Origin: Actinoallomurus liliacearum
Lineage (GTDB): Bacteria > Actinomycetota > Actinomycetes > Streptosporangiales > Streptosporangiaceae
Direction: 5' to 3'
Assembly: GCF_039542035.1 (NCBI RefSeq)
Contig: NZ_BAABHJ010000040.1
Location: 248,001-312,000 of the forward strand
Length of the DNA stretch: 64,000 nt
A model generated the notes under the pieces. It saw only the letters and a list, made by a program, of their open reading frames with translations. It did not search any database and had not been told where the DNA came from. Made by a program: the position numbers and the translations under genes. Below are positions 1 through 8,702 of this stretch, one piece after another. The number at the start of each line of letters is the position of its first letter. The first letter of the stretch is position 1.

Positions 1-1
1 C

Positions 2-40
2 CTCGGCGACGCGGGGGACCGCCTGTACGGCGTGGTGTGA
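2..40 (+). CDS. C-terminal end of an upstream gene (partial)
   Basis: The first bases read as the last twelve codons of a gene entering from the left, ending ...GDRLYGVV and a TGA at 38-40. Every codon in this frame except the stop ends in G or C, as in real genes here. Too little remains to name a product. Confidence 0.45.
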   Translation, partial: LGDAGDRLYGVV

Positions 41-285
41 GCTCTCGACGCGCTCTCGACGCGCGGCTCTTTGCTACTGGATCGCTGCGTGGTGTACAAA
101 TTTAATGGGTCAGTGTGTCGGCCTTCGGGAGGCGGGGTTTCCTTGAAGAAGTACCTCACTCGGACGGGCGGGGCCTTGACGGGCTCGCGCTCGCCGAAGT
201 CCGATGATGCGCCGCACATCCCCCGGAACGCACGCGGCGGCCCCGCGTCGGCGAGCGTTTCGGTGGCCGAATTCGTGACCGCGCT

Positions 286-813
286 ATGAGACTGGTGACG
301 CCGGGCGATTCGGCGCCCGCATCCATCCACCGCTACCTCCTGCCGCACGAGCATCAAGTGATCACGGTTCGGCGCCATCCCGCGGTGCTGATGACCCCGA
401 TCGGCTTCGTGCTCGGCGGCCTCATCATCGCCGGCGTCCTCAGCAACCTGATGGCGAAGCAGGGCGGGGCCGTCGTCAGCTGGATCTGGTGGGCCTGGCT
501 CCTGCTGCTCGCCTGGTTCGTCCTGAAGGTCGCCGAGTGGTCGGTCGACTACTTCGTGATAACGAACCAGCGCATGCTCCTGACCACGGGCCTGGTGACG
601 CGTAAGGTGGCGATGATGCCGTTGTCCAAGGTCACCGACATGAGCTTCCAGCGGTCCATCACCGGGCGGATGCTCGGCTACGGGGAGTTCGTCCTGGAGT
701 CCGCGGGGCAGGACCAGGCGTTCCGCGTCGTCAGCTTCCTCCCGTACCCCGAACAGCTCTATCTCGAGGTCTGCAGCATGATCTTTCCGAGCAAGGACGA
801 CGCTGACGACTGA
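286..813 (+). CDS. PH domain-containing membrane protein (YdbT/bPH2-like)
   Basis: A 175-residue protein. Residues about 35-55 and 62-85 are hydrophobic and form two membrane segments; they are followed by a bacterial PH-like domain (about 85-165) with the typical pattern DYFVITNQRMLLTTGLVTR and PLSKVTDMSF. Family members are membrane-anchored proteins with a cytoplasmic bPH2 domain; their molecular role is generally unknown. The ATG at 286 is the first start after an in-frame stop but has only a weak ribosome binding site. The gene stands alone ahead of an XRE regulator. The family call is firm; the function is unknown. Confidence 0.8.
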   Translation: MRLVTPGDSAPASIHRYLLPHEHQVITVRRHPAVLMTPIGFVLGGLIIAGVLSNLMAKQGGAVVSWIWWAWLLLLAWFVLKVAEWSVDYFVITNQRMLLTTGLVTRKVAMMPLSKVTDMSFQRSITGRMLGYGEFVLESAGQDQAFRVVSFLPYPEQLYLEVCSMIFPSKDDADD

Positions 814-860
814 TTCGACCCACGACTTGACCAAAACTTATCCATGTTGTCCTTGTTGTT

Positions 861-913
861 TGGGTTACTCTCCATGTGTGAGGTAGTGCACCCCACAAAC
901 AAGACGTAACCCA
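861..913. promoter_or_regulatory. Inverted repeat upstream of XRE-TPR regulator
   Basis: TGGGTTAC (861-868) is repeated inverted as GTAACCCA (906-913), 37 nt apart, in the leader of the XRE-TPR gene that starts at 947. The region is AT-richer than its surroundings and also holds TTGTTTG / CAAACAA-like words. This is a plausible promoter/operator region; no regulator is assigned. Confidence 0.4.
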
Positions 914-946
914 TTACGGGTGAAGCCCTTCGGTAAGTGAGTCGAG

Positions 947-2278
947 ATGCCGGGTCAAGGAAGCGTCGGTGAGCGGGTCCGTAACCTACGCCTGAGTAAA
1001 CATCTATCTCAGGCGCAGCTTGCCGGGACGGAGCTGTCCGACAGTTACATCTCATTGATCGAGTCGGGGAAGCGCACCCCGACGCCCGCCGTGGTCCGGC
1101 TGCTCGCGAGCCGACTGGGCTGTCTCCCCGAGTACCTCTCCGAGGGCATCGAGCCGGAGGAGCGCCTCCACCTGCAGGTGCGCGTACGCCACGCGGAGCT
1201 CGCCCTGCTGGCCGGAGACGCCGACCAGGCGCTCAGATTGTTCACGGACATCCTCTCCGCCATCGACAACGACCCCGACCTGGCCAAGCGCGCCCGCTGG
1301 GGACAGGCCCGCGCGCTGGAGGCCCGGGGCGACGGCGAAGACGCGATCAAGGCGCTGGAGGAGCTTCGCGAGGAGGCCGCGCGCGACCGCGGCCGGGCTG
1401 GCTGGCTGCCGGTGATCGTGGTCCTCGCCCGGTGCTACCGCGCCGCCGGCGACCTCGGCCGTACGATCGCGCTCGGCGAGTCCGCGCTCGAGCGTCTCGC
1501 GGAGCTGGGCCTGTTCGGCGGCGAGGAGGCGGCCGAGGTCGGGCGCACGCTCATCGCCACCTACCTCGACCGCGGTGACACGGCGCAGGCGCGGGCGCTC
1601 GCCGATCGCCTGCTCGCCGCGTCCGAGTCGGACCCCAGCGTCATGATCACCGCGTACCGCAAGGCCAGCCAGCGCGCGCTGGATGAAGGCGCGGGCGGGG
1701 AGTCCCTCTACCTCGCCGACCAGGCCCTCGCGCTGCACGCGGGCGAGACCCTGGCCAGGGCGCAGGCCCGGCTCCGGGTGGCGTCGGCGCGCAGCCTGCT
1801 GCCGGGTGACGCCTCGGCGGAGTCCGCGGCCAAGGCGCTGGAGCTCCTGCGCGCGGCCGAGGAGTCGCTGAGCGGTGTCGACGCGGCCGAGTGCCTCATC
1901 GAGACCGCCCGGTCGAAGATGGTGCTCGGCGAGCCCGGTGCGGCGGTCACGATCGCCCAGCGGGTCCTGACCGAGCTGAGCGCCCACCCCGGCGGCTCGG
2001 TGACCGGCATCCGGGCCCGGCTCATGCTCGCCCAGGCGTTCGTGGCCACCGGGGACCGCGAGGAGGCGCTGGCCGCGCTGCACGCCACCGGGGACCAGCT
2101 CCGCATGCTCCCCCCGTCGCGCGCGACCGCACGGGTGTGGCGCGAGCTGGGCGACCTGTTCGGCGCCGCCGGCGACAGCGAGGCGATGATGGACGCCTAC
2201 CGGACGGCGCTCGAGTCCGCCGGCCTGCGCTCCAGCCCGCAGCACTCCAGCGTCGTCGCCAACCTCGGCAGCCACTGA
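947..2278 (+). CDS. XRE-family helix-turn-helix regulator with TPR array
   Basis: A 443-residue protein. Residues about 6-65 are a Cro/C1-type helix-turn-helix (VGERVRNLRLSKHLSQAQLA, then the recognition helix region SDSYISLIESGKRTPTPAVV). The remainder, from about residue 75, is alanine/leucine-rich paired helices typical of tetratricopeptide repeats (e.g. LALLAGDADQALRLFTDIL). In actinomycetes such proteins sense a ligand or partner through the TPR part; the ligand here cannot be read. It ends in a hairpin shared with the convergent DMT gene. No membrane segment is present. Confidence 0.85.
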   Translation: MPGQGSVGERVRNLRLSKHLSQAQLAGTELSDSYISLIESGKRTPTPAVVRLLASRLGCLPEYLSEGIEPEERLHLQVRVRHAELALLAGDADQALRLFTDILSAIDNDPDLAKRARWGQARALEARGDGEDAIKALEELREEAARDRGRAGWLPVIVVLARCYRAAGDLGRTIALGESALERLAELGLFGGEEAAEVGRTLIATYLDRGDTAQARALADRLLAASESDPSVMITAYRKASQRALDEGAGGESLYLADQALALHAGETLARAQARLRVASARSLLPGDASAESAAKALELLRAAEESLSGVDAAECLIETARSKMVLGEPGAAVTIAQRVLTELSAHPGGSVTGIRARLMLAQAFVATGDREEALAALHATGDQLRMLPPSRATARVWRELGDLFGAAGDSEAMMDAYRTALESAGLRSSPQHSSVVANLGSH

Positions 2279-2284
2279 CCCGGC

Positions 2285-2311
2285 GGGCCGGCCGATCCGA
2301 GCGGCCGGCCC
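2285..2311. terminator. Bidirectional terminator hairpin
   Basis: Nine-base perfect arms GGGCCGGCC (2285-2293) and GGCCGGCCC (2303-2311) with a 9-nt loop lie between the convergent XRE-TPR gene (stop 2278) and the DMT exporter gene (stop 2320). No T-tract, as is common in actinomycetes. Confidence 0.65.
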
Positions 2312-2319
2312 ACCCGCGG

Positions 2320-3153
2320 TCAGCCGGTGGTGACGAGGCCGACGCCGACGACCGCGATGACCAGGCCGACGCGCTGGACGCGCCGCAGCCGCTCCCCGTA
2401 CACCACGCGGGCGAGCAGCACGGTGCTGGCCGGGTAGAGGGAGCTGAGGACACCGGCCACGCTGAGCGTGCCGGCCCGGGCGGCGAGGACGTACAGCGTG
2501 TTGCCGAGCATGTCGAGGCCGCCGGCCAGCAGGGCGATGCCGAACGTCCCGCGATCCCGGACCAGCGCACGCGGGCCGCGCCGGTTCACGGCGGCGACGA
2601 TGACGACGACCAGCAGCCCCGACACCTTGGAGGCCGCCAGCGGCCAGAGGGTGCCGTCGTCGCCCAGCTTGAGGATCACGAAGAACAGACCGAAACTCGT
2701 CCCCGCGAGGGCGGCGAGGACCGGACCGCCGGTCAGCCGGACCGGCCCGGACCCGCGCTCGACGCTGACGAAGCAGATGGCCACGAGGCACAGGACGATC
2801 CCGGCGATCGTCGTGAGGCTGAGCCGGTCGCCGCGGGCCACGCCGACGACCGCGGGGAGGATCGCGGCCATCAGCCCGGACACCGGCGCGACGACGCTCA
2901 TCGGCCCCATCGCCAGCGCCCGGTAGAAGACCAGCAGTCCGCCGCCGCCGGCGAGTCCGGCGGCCGCGCCCCAGGCGAGCGGCACGGCGTGCCAGTGCCC
3001 CGAGAAGACGGCCACGGGCAGCAGCAGGCACAGTCCGGCCGGGAGGCTGGCCAGCAGGACCCTCAGGTCGTCGGAACGACGGGTCGCCGCTCCTCCGCAG
3101 AAGTCACCCGCGCCGAACGCGATCGCGGAGGCGAGAGCCAGGAGGATGGTCAC
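2320..3153 (-). CDS. EamA/DMT-family transporter
   Basis: A 277-residue integral membrane protein with ten predicted hydrophobic segments arranged as two EamA repeats (e.g. LLALASAIAFGAGDFCGG at the N terminus, VAGVLSSLYPASTVLLARVV in the second repeat). Drug/metabolite transporters of this family usually export metabolites or amino acids across the plasma membrane; substrate unknown. The start is taken as GTG 3153, which overlaps the stop of the upstream B3/B4 gene by 4 nt (GTGA), indicating translational coupling; an upstream in-frame extension is only the shadow of that gene. Confidence 0.85.
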   Translation of the reverse strand: MTILLALASAIAFGAGDFCGGAATRRSDDLRVLLASLPAGLCLLLPVAVFSGHWHAVPLAWGAAAGLAGGGGLLVFYRALAMGPMSVVAPVSGLMAAILPAVVGVARGDRLSLTTIAGIVLCLVAICFVSVERGSGPVRLTGGPVLAALAGTSFGLFFVILKLGDDGTLWPLAASKVSGLLVVVIVAAVNRRGPRALVRDRGTFGIALLAGGLDMLGNTLYVLAARAGTLSVAGVLSSLYPASTVLLARVVYGERLRRVQRVGLVIAVVGVGLVTTG

Positions 3154-3797
3154 GGTTCGAGCAGGCGCGTGCGGATGACGACGTCGGGGGAGATCTCGGC
3201 GAGCATGCCGCTCAGCGCCTCGCCGGCCGCGCGCAGCCGGTCCAGCGGGTACGGCTCCAGCCGCTCCAGGATGAACAGGGCGTTCTTCGTGTCCTCGGTG
3301 ATGCGGGTGCGGGTGCACTGGCGCCAGTTCCAGCGGCGGCAGGTCACGCCCGTGTCGTCCCGCCAGATGACCTCGCCGGACTCGGGGTGCTCGATGACGG
3401 CCTCGCCGTTCTTCATCGTGTCGAAGGGCTCGTCCCCGGTCGCGCGCACGAGCCGGGCCGGCCCGTCGTACGCGTCGAGGTCCTCGCCGCCGATGGGCAG
3501 CTCGAACCGGACGCTGACCACGTTGTAGGCGTCCACGACCCGGTTGATCTCCGGCAGGTCACCCCGGCGCAGCAGGGCGTCCACCGACGGCCGGGCCCGC
3601 TTGGGATTCACGCCGAACCCGCGGTAGGCCTCGCGCCAGGCCTCCACGTGGCCGCCGGCCACGTCGTCGGCCGGCGTGACGTCACCGGTACGGCCGTCCG
3701 AGGGCCCGTTCGCGAGCCCCTCCGCGGTCATCAGCAGGACCGCGAAGTCGGGACGCAAGGCCTGAACCGCCTCATCGATGACGATCTGGTCGAGCAT
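3150..3797 (-). CDS. B3/B4 (PheRS beta-like) domain protein
   Basis: A 215-residue protein matching the stand-alone B3/B4 domain related to the tRNA-binding part of phenylalanyl-tRNA synthetase beta (pattern GVNPKRARPSVDALLRRG, then DAYNVVSVRFELPIGGEDLDAY). Family members may bind tRNA-like or amino-acid-like ligands, but the role is not established. The ATG at 3797 is preceded by a good ribosome binding site (GGAGAGGGAG), which decides the start. It is the first gene of a two-gene unit with the DMT transporter and is divergent from the XRE-cupin gene; this three-gene grouping suggests that the regulator controls the pair. Confidence 0.85.
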   Translation of the reverse strand: MLDQIVIDEAVQALRPDFAVLLMTAEGLANGPSDGRTGDVTPADDVAGGHVEAWREAYRGFGVNPKRARPSVDALLRRGDLPEINRVVDAYNVVSVRFELPIGGEDLDAYDGPARLVRATGDEPFDTMKNGEAVIEHPESGEVIWRDDTGVTCRRWNWRQCTRTRITEDTKNALFILERLEPYPLDRLRAAGEALSGMLAEISPDVVIRTRLLEP

Positions 3798-3873
3798 CGG
3801 ACAACTCCCTCTCCTTATCGGTCGGTTCAGCATACCGTGTGGTGCAATGAAATGACCCTCTAGGGTGTCCTCC

Positions 3874-4431
3874 GTGACGGACAAGGTCGGCGACGCGGTC
3901 GCCCGCACCGTACGCTCCCTCCGCGCGGCCCACGGCTGGAGCCTCGATCAGCTCGCCGCACGGGCGGGGGTGAGCAAGGGTGTCCTCGTCGCGCTCGAAC
4001 AGGCCCGCGGCAACCCCAACCTCGGCACGCTCATCCGCGTGTCCGAGGCGCTCGGCGTCCCCCTCACCAGAATCGTGCAGGTGGAGGAGGAGCCGCCGAT
4101 CCAGTTCTTCCCCGCCGACCGTCAGGTCGTCCTGTGGCAGGGGCCGTCCGGCGGCACCGGCACGCTCCTCGCCGGCAGCGACCCACGCCCCTCGGTCGAG
4201 CTCTGGCGCTGGGTGCTGCGCCCGGGCGAGTACCGCGACAGCGAACCGCACACCCCCGGCACCCGCGAGATCGTGACGGTGGACTCCGGGCGGCTCGCCC
4301 TGACCGTCGACGCCAGCCGTACGGAGATCGGAGCGGGCGACACGGCCGTCTTCCACGGTGACCGGCCGCACTCGTACGCCAATGAGGGCGACGACGACGT
4401 GCGCTTCGTCCTCGCCGTCATGGACCTGTGA
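3874..4431 (+). CDS. XRE-cupin transcriptional regulator
   Basis: About 185 residues. An N-terminal helix-turn-helix (VRSLRAAHGWSLDQLAARAG, SKGVLVALEQARGNPNLGTL) is followed by a cupin barrel (about residues 105-185; motifs PHTPGTREIVTVDSG and GDTAVFHGDRPHSY). This architecture senses small ligands. GTG 3874 is preferred because TAGGGT lies 7 nt upstream, fitting a leaderless transcript; GTG 3865 is an in-frame alternative inside that hexamer. Divergent from the B3/B4-DMT pair, which it probably regulates (inference). Confidence 0.85.
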   Translation: MTDKVGDAVARTVRSLRAAHGWSLDQLAARAGVSKGVLVALEQARGNPNLGTLIRVSEALGVPLTRIVQVEEEPPIQFFPADRQVVLWQGPSGGTGTLLAGSDPRPSVELWRWVLRPGEYRDSEPHTPGTREIVTVDSGRLALTVDASRTEIGAGDTAVFHGDRPHSYANEGDDDVRFVLAVMDL

Positions 4432-4444
4432 GAGCGGCGGACGC

Positions 4445-5398
4445 TCAGCAGCGGCCGCCGACCGGCGGGGGCGCGGCGTCGAGTTCGGCCAGGTCCTCCT
4501 CGGTGAGGTCGACGCCCGCCGCCCGGGTGTTCTCGTACAGGTAGCGCTGCCGCCTGGTCCCCGGAATGGGGATGACGTGGCCGCCCTGGGCGAGCGTCCA
4601 GGCGATCGCGACCTGCGCCGGGGTGACCGCGTGCCGCGCGGCGACCTTCCGTACGACGTCGACGATGCGCAGGTTCTGCCGGAACGCGGTCGGCTGGAAG
4701 CGCGGGAGCCTCCGGCGCAGGTCGCTCTCCTCGAACTCGGCCGTCGCGACGGCGCCGGTGAGGAAGCCCCGGCCGAGCGGCGCGAACGGCACGAACGCCG
4801 CGCCGTTGGCGGCGCACCAGCCGACGACGTTCCCCTGGCCGTCCGCGCCGAGCGCGTCCCGGGTCCACAGCGACAACTCCGACTGGATCGCCGCCACGGG
4901 GTGGAGGCGGTGCGCCTCCTCGGCCTGCGCGACGGTCACCTCCGACAGGCCGAGGTACCGGACCTTGCCCTCGGCGACCAGGCCGGCCATGGCGCCCCAC
5001 GTCTCGGCCAGCGGCACGTCCGGGTCGACGCGGTGCAGGTAGTACAGGTCGATGGCGTCGACGTTCAGGCGCCGCAGGCTCGCCACGGCGCCCGCGCGGA
5101 CGTGCTCGGGCGTACCGTCACGGGTCGCCCGGCGCGTCTCCGGGTCCACGACCAGGCCCACTTTGGTGCCCACCACGACGAGGTCCCGGATCCCGCGCAG
5201 AGCCCGGCCGACGAGCGTCTCGTTGTGCCCGGCGCCGTAGACGTCGGCGGTGTCCAGGAACGTCACGCCCAGGTCCACGGCCTCCCTGACCAGCGCGACC
5301 GATCGGCGATCGTCCCGCTCGGACTCGCTGTACGCCCAGCTCATCCCCATGCAGCCGAGCCCGACCGCGCCCACCTTGCGGTCCGCGAATCTCCTCAT
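4445..5398 (-). CDS. Aldo/keto reductase
   Basis: A 317-residue NADPH-dependent oxidoreductase with the (beta/alpha)8 aldo-keto reductase pattern: catalytic Asp/Tyr in FLDTADVYGAGHNE, Lys in VVVGTKVGL, His in YYLHRVDPDVP, and the cofactor-binding end region IPIPGTRRQRYLYEN. Length is normal. The ATG at 5398 follows AGGAGG with 8-nt spacing. It is convergent with the XRE-cupin gene and has no operon partner. The natural substrate cannot be deduced. Confidence 0.93.
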   Translation of the reverse strand: MRRFADRKVGAVGLGCMGMSWAYSESERDDRRSVALVREAVDLGVTFLDTADVYGAGHNETLVGRALRGIRDLVVVGTKVGLVVDPETRRATRDGTPEHVRAGAVASLRRLNVDAIDLYYLHRVDPDVPLAETWGAMAGLVAEGKVRYLGLSEVTVAQAEEAHRLHPVAAIQSELSLWTRDALGADGQGNVVGWCAANGAAFVPFAPLGRGFLTGAVATAEFEESDLRRRLPRFQPTAFRQNLRIVDVVRKVAARHAVTPAQVAIAWTLAQGGHVIPIPGTRRQRYLYENTRAAGVDLTEEDLAELDAAPPPVGGRC

Positions 5399-5583
5399 CC
5401 CGGGTCCCTCCTGGGGTCAGGCCACGGCCTCCCGCGCGGGCGCGGCCGCGTCGGGCGCAGGGAGTCTCGGTATACCCGGGGCGCGCGGATTCGACGCCGA
5501 GGGCCGCGCGCGGGCGGGAGGCCCGGCCGTTACCTCCCACGTAATCGATCTTCCGACGGCGCACCGGCATTGTTAAGGCCATC

Positions 5584-5605
5584 GGATCCGACGGGGGTCG
5601 GATCC
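5584..5605. repeat. Inverted repeat before SnoaL-like gene
   Basis: GGATCCGAC and GTCGGATCC form perfect 9-nt arms around a 4-nt G-rich loop, ending 20 nt before the ATG at 5625. It could be an operator or a leader hairpin; no neighbouring regulator is an obvious candidate. Confidence 0.5.
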
Positions 5606-5624
5606 ATGAGGGAGAGGGAACACC

Positions 5625-5990
5625 ATGAGCGACATCAACGAGCTGGTCGGCCGCTACATCGACACCTGGAACGAGAAGGACCCCGCCGCCCGCCGCGCCG
5701 CGGTCGAGGGCCTCTGGACGGAGGACGGCACCTACGTGGACCCGCTGGCGGACGTGGCGGGCCACGACGGCATCGACGCGGTCATCGGCGCGGTGCAGGG
5801 ACAGTTCCCCGACTTCGTCTTCCGGCTCGGCCCGACGGTCGACGCCCACCACAACCTGGCGCGCTTCACCTGGGAGCTCGGCCCGGAGGGCGCCGAGGCG
5901 ATCGTGATCGGCTTCGACGTGGCGGTCATCGCCGAGGACGGCCGGATCCAGCACGTCCACGGCTTCCTGGACAAGGTCCCCGCCGTCTGA
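5625..5990 (+). CDS. SnoaL-like / NTF2-fold protein
   Basis: A 121-residue single-domain protein of the NTF2/SnoaL fold (GRYIDTWNEKDPAARRAAV, GHDGIDAVIGAVQGQFPDFVFR, ARFTWELG). The family includes polyketide cyclases, isomerases and ligand-binding proteins; small members like this usually lack an assigned reaction. The start is supported by GAGGGAGAGGGA immediately upstream. Monocistronic, between an aldo/keto reductase and an epimerase. Confidence 0.85.
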   Translation: MSDINELVGRYIDTWNEKDPAARRAAVEGLWTEDGTYVDPLADVAGHDGIDAVIGAVQGQFPDFVFRLGPTVDAHHNLARFTWELGPEGAEAIVIGFDVAVIAEDGRIQHVHGFLDKVPAV

Positions 5991-6067
5991 CCGGGGCACG
6001 CGGCCGGCGCCGACGCGTCCGACGCGCATGCCATGGGCGACCTGCGGATCGCCTACGCTCTTCGAAC

Positions 6068-7006
6068 ATGCGCATTCTCGTGACCGGCGGCGCCGGGTTC
6101 ATCGGCTCTCATCTGACGGACGCCTTCGTCGCGGGCGGTGACGAGGTCACCGTTCTCGACGACCTGTCCCGGGGCCGGCCGGGGCGTCTCGACCCGTCGA
6201 TCGCCCTCCACAAGGTGAGCATCACGGACGCTCCGGCGCTGCGGGCCGTCGTCGAGAGCGTACGGCCCGAGCTGATCTGCCATCTCGCCGCGCAGATCGA
6301 CGTACGGGTCTCGGTGGACGCCCCGGCCGACGACGCGGTCGTCAACGTCGTCGGCACCGTCAACGTGCTGGAGGCCGCCCGCGCGGTCGGCGCCCGGGTG
6401 CTGTTCGCCAGCACCGGCGGCGCGATCTACGGCGTGGACGCGCCGGTGCCGACGTCCGAAGACGTCCTGCCGGGCCCGGAGGCGCCGTACGGCACCGCGA
6501 AGTACTGCGCCGAGCAGTACCTCGGCCTGTACAACCGGCTGTACGGCACCCGGCACGCGGCACTGCGGCTCGCCAACGTCTACGGGCCCCGGCAGGACCC
6601 GGCGGGCGAGGCGGGAGTCGTCGGCATCTTCTGCGGGCGCGCGTTCCGCGGCGAGCGGCCGACGGTCTTCGGCGACGGCCACCAGACCCGCGACTACGTG
6701 TACGTCGGTGACGTCGCCGACGCGTTCGTCGCGGCCGCGCGTACGGACCGGCCGGGCGTCTGGAACGTCGGGACGGGCCATGAGACCAGCGTCCGCGAGC
6801 TGATCGACCTGCTCGGCCATGCCTCGGGCCGGGACCTGGACCCGGAGTACGCGCCGGCCCGCCCCGGCGAGCTGCAGCGCAGCGCGCTGGCGAACGACAG
6901 CGCGGCGCGCGACCTGGGCTGGACGCCCCGCACGACCGTCGCCGACGGCCTCGCGGCCGTCTACGCCTGGGTGGCGGACGGCTCCCCCGACCGCGCCGGC
7001 CGCTGA
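6068..7006 (+). CDS. NAD-dependent sugar epimerase/dehydratase
   Basis: A 312-residue extended short-chain dehydrogenase of the UDP-glucose 4-epimerase type. Seen: glycine motif GGAGFIG (7-13) for NAD, Ser/Thr 115-116 and the catalytic Y141-x3-K145 (YGTAK), and a substrate domain with VYGPRQDP and DYVYVGDVADAF. It acts on nucleotide sugars in the cytoplasm; GalE activity is likely but specificity is inferred. The ATG at 6068 lies 8 nt after TACGCT with no Shine-Dalgarno, so the transcript is probably leaderless. Confidence 0.9.
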   Translation: MRILVTGGAGFIGSHLTDAFVAGGDEVTVLDDLSRGRPGRLDPSIALHKVSITDAPALRAVVESVRPELICHLAAQIDVRVSVDAPADDAVVNVVGTVNVLEAARAVGARVLFASTGGAIYGVDAPVPTSEDVLPGPEAPYGTAKYCAEQYLGLYNRLYGTRHAALRLANVYGPRQDPAGEAGVVGIFCGRAFRGERPTVFGDGHQTRDYVYVGDVADAFVAAARTDRPGVWNVGTGHETSVRELIDLLGHASGRDLDPEYAPARPGELQRSALANDSAARDLGWTPRTTVADGLAAVYAWVADGSPDRAGR

Positions 7007-7052
7007 CCGGTCAGGGGGGTGCCGCCAGGACGAAGATCCACCGGACGCCCCC

Positions 7053-8585
7053 CTATGGCGCGATCCGGTAGTGGTAGCCGTACGACCGGGTGAAGCCGAC
7101 CCTCTCGTAGAGCCGCCGGGCCGCGTCGTTGTCCATCTCGACCTGGAGATACATCCGGTGCGCGCCCTGGCGGGCGGCCCAGCGGGCGCCCGCCCCGAGG
7201 ATGGCGGCGCCGAGGCCCTGGCGCCGCCGCTCCGGATGGACGGCCATGCAGAAGGCACCCGCCCAGCCGGCGTCGGCCACGAACAGGCCCATGCCGGCGG
7301 GCCTTCCGTCCTGTACCGCGGCCGCGAACCCGGCCGGTGCGGCGATGCGCGAGATCACCTGCCGGCCGACCGCCACCGAGTCGGCGTGGCCGTCGAGTTC
7401 GGTGAAGACCGGCAGCCACGCCTCAGGGCTCTCGCCGATGCGGACTCGTGCCGCGGCGTCCTCTGTCGCGGCGACCACGTCCTCGGTGAACGCCGTGAGC
7501 ACGGCCACCGGCGCCTCGAGCCGGTACCCGCGGTGGTCGAGCAGGGCGTCGACGCTCTCGAAGCCGGTGGGGATCTGCACGATGACCGGCCGGGAACGTT
7601 CCCGGTAGAAGCGCTCGACGTCGCGGACGGCCGGCTCCGCGCCGGTCGGCGGCGGCACGGCCGAGTTCGAGCGGCGCCGCCGGACATCCGAGGTGTGCCG
7701 TAGCAGCCAGCCCGCGCGTTCCTCGATGAACTCGGCCGGCCAGGCCGCGCGGGCCCGGCGTTCGACCAGGTCGACGACGGACGAGCGGCAGGCGTCCGCG
7801 ATCGGCCCGACCAGGCCGGCGAGGAGGTCCTGATCCTCCGGCCGCGCGGGCTCGTACTCGGTGACGCCGAGACCGGCCACCTCGAACCGCCGGGCGAGGG
7901 CGCGCACCATCGCGAGCAGCCGGTCGGGGGTCAGCCCCCCTGGGGTGGGCAGACCGACGGAGCGGAAGACCGACGGGTCGAGGACGTCGAGGTCGATGTG
8001 CACGTACACGGCCGACGCGTCGCCGACCGCCTCGACGAGCGCCTCCGGGTCGCCGACGACGGGGATGCCGGCGGCGGTCGCGTACTCGTGTTCGGCCGGG
8101 TCGAGGTCCCGGACGCCGGCCAGCACGACCTGGCCCGGTTTCAGCGGGCGGTCGGGCACCAGGTCGGCGGGACCGTCGCCCAGCAGGGTGCGCAGGACCA
8201 TGCCGTGGAAGGCGCCGGAGGGCGACGAGGCCGGCGTGTTGAGGTCGCCGTGCGCGTCGAACCAGACGACGGCGAGCCGGTCGCCGTACCGGCGTGCCGC
8301 CGCGGCGATCGGCTCGAGCTCGACGCCGCAGTCGCCGCCGAGTGTGACGGCGAACCGGCCGCCGGAACGCTCCAGGGCGGCGCGGATCCGCAGCGCGTTG
8401 CCGGAGAGTGCCGCCGCGCCCGCGCCGTCCGCGACCTCGACGCTCATCCGGTCGGCGGTGGGCAGGAGGTCGGCCAGGAGGCGGGCCCCGGCGCGGAGGC
8501 GGTGCGCCGTCGCGGAGGACGACCCCTGCCACTGCGGCACCTCGATCACCGTCGTCTCGGGCCGCGTCGGCTCATCGTTGTCCAT
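7053..8585 (-). CDS. Arginase-family / GNAT acetyltransferase fusion
   Basis: A 510-residue two-domain protein. Residues about 10-300 are an ureohydrolase (arginase/agmatinase) fold: GGDC at 83-86, DAHGD at 110-114, HIDLD with D198 and D200. The usual first metal ligand, His in GGDH, is Cys86; the other Mn ligands are present. Residues about 345-510 are a GNAT domain with the acetyl-CoA motif RRRQGLGAAI and the typical ending DNDAARRLYERVGF. Joining an amidinohydrolase to an N-acetyltransferase suggests two steps on one guanidino/amine substrate or its sensing; this is inference. The start is placed at ATG 8585; an upstream in-frame ATG at 8645 would run into the divergent promoter. Confidence 0.85.
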   Translation of the reverse strand: MDNDEPTRPETTVIEVPQWQGSSSATAHRLRAGARLLADLLPTADRMSVEVADGAGAAALSGNALRIRAALERSGGRFAVTLGGDCGVELEPIAAAARRYGDRLAVVWFDAHGDLNTPASSPSGAFHGMVLRTLLGDGPADLVPDRPLKPGQVVLAGVRDLDPAEHEYATAAGIPVVGDPEALVEAVGDASAVYVHIDLDVLDPSVFRSVGLPTPGGLTPDRLLAMVRALARRFEVAGLGVTEYEPARPEDQDLLAGLVGPIADACRSSVVDLVERRARAAWPAEFIEERAGWLLRHTSDVRRRRSNSAVPPPTGAEPAVRDVERFYRERSRPVIVQIPTGFESVDALLDHRGYRLEAPVAVLTAFTEDVVAATEDAAARVRIGESPEAWLPVFTELDGHADSVAVGRQVISRIAAPAGFAAAVQDGRPAGMGLFVADAGWAGAFCMAVHPERRRQGLGAAILGAGARWAARQGAHRMYLQVEMDNDAARRLYERVGFTRSYGYHYRIAP

Positions 8586-8702
8586 CGGAGGCAATCCTAG
8601 GGAGCCGACCGGCGCCGGGCCGAGCGAGTTCCAGGATTGGCCCAATCGATTCCCGCCCTATTGGTCCTTACGACCGGCCATTGCGCTCCCTACGCTGACG
8701 GC

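Noticed and set aside
71..289. 72-codon frame ahead of the PH-domain gene
   Set aside because: Overlaps the next gene as ATGA, but codon bias and composition are not gene-like and no family is recognised.
1052..3031. Long minus-strand frame of 659 codons
   Set aside because: Antisense to the XRE-TPR gene; extreme Arg/Ala/Pro composition typical of shadow frames in high-GC DNA.
4358..7006. Plus-strand frame of 882 codons
   Set aside because: Only its end (from 6068) is a real epimerase; the rest is antisense to the aldo/keto reductase and out of frame with the SnoaL-like gene.
7013..7054. AGGGGGG / CCCCCCT hairpin between epimerase and arginase genes
   Set aside because: Only 7 bp with a 28-nt loop and overlapping the stop codon; too weak to list as a terminator.
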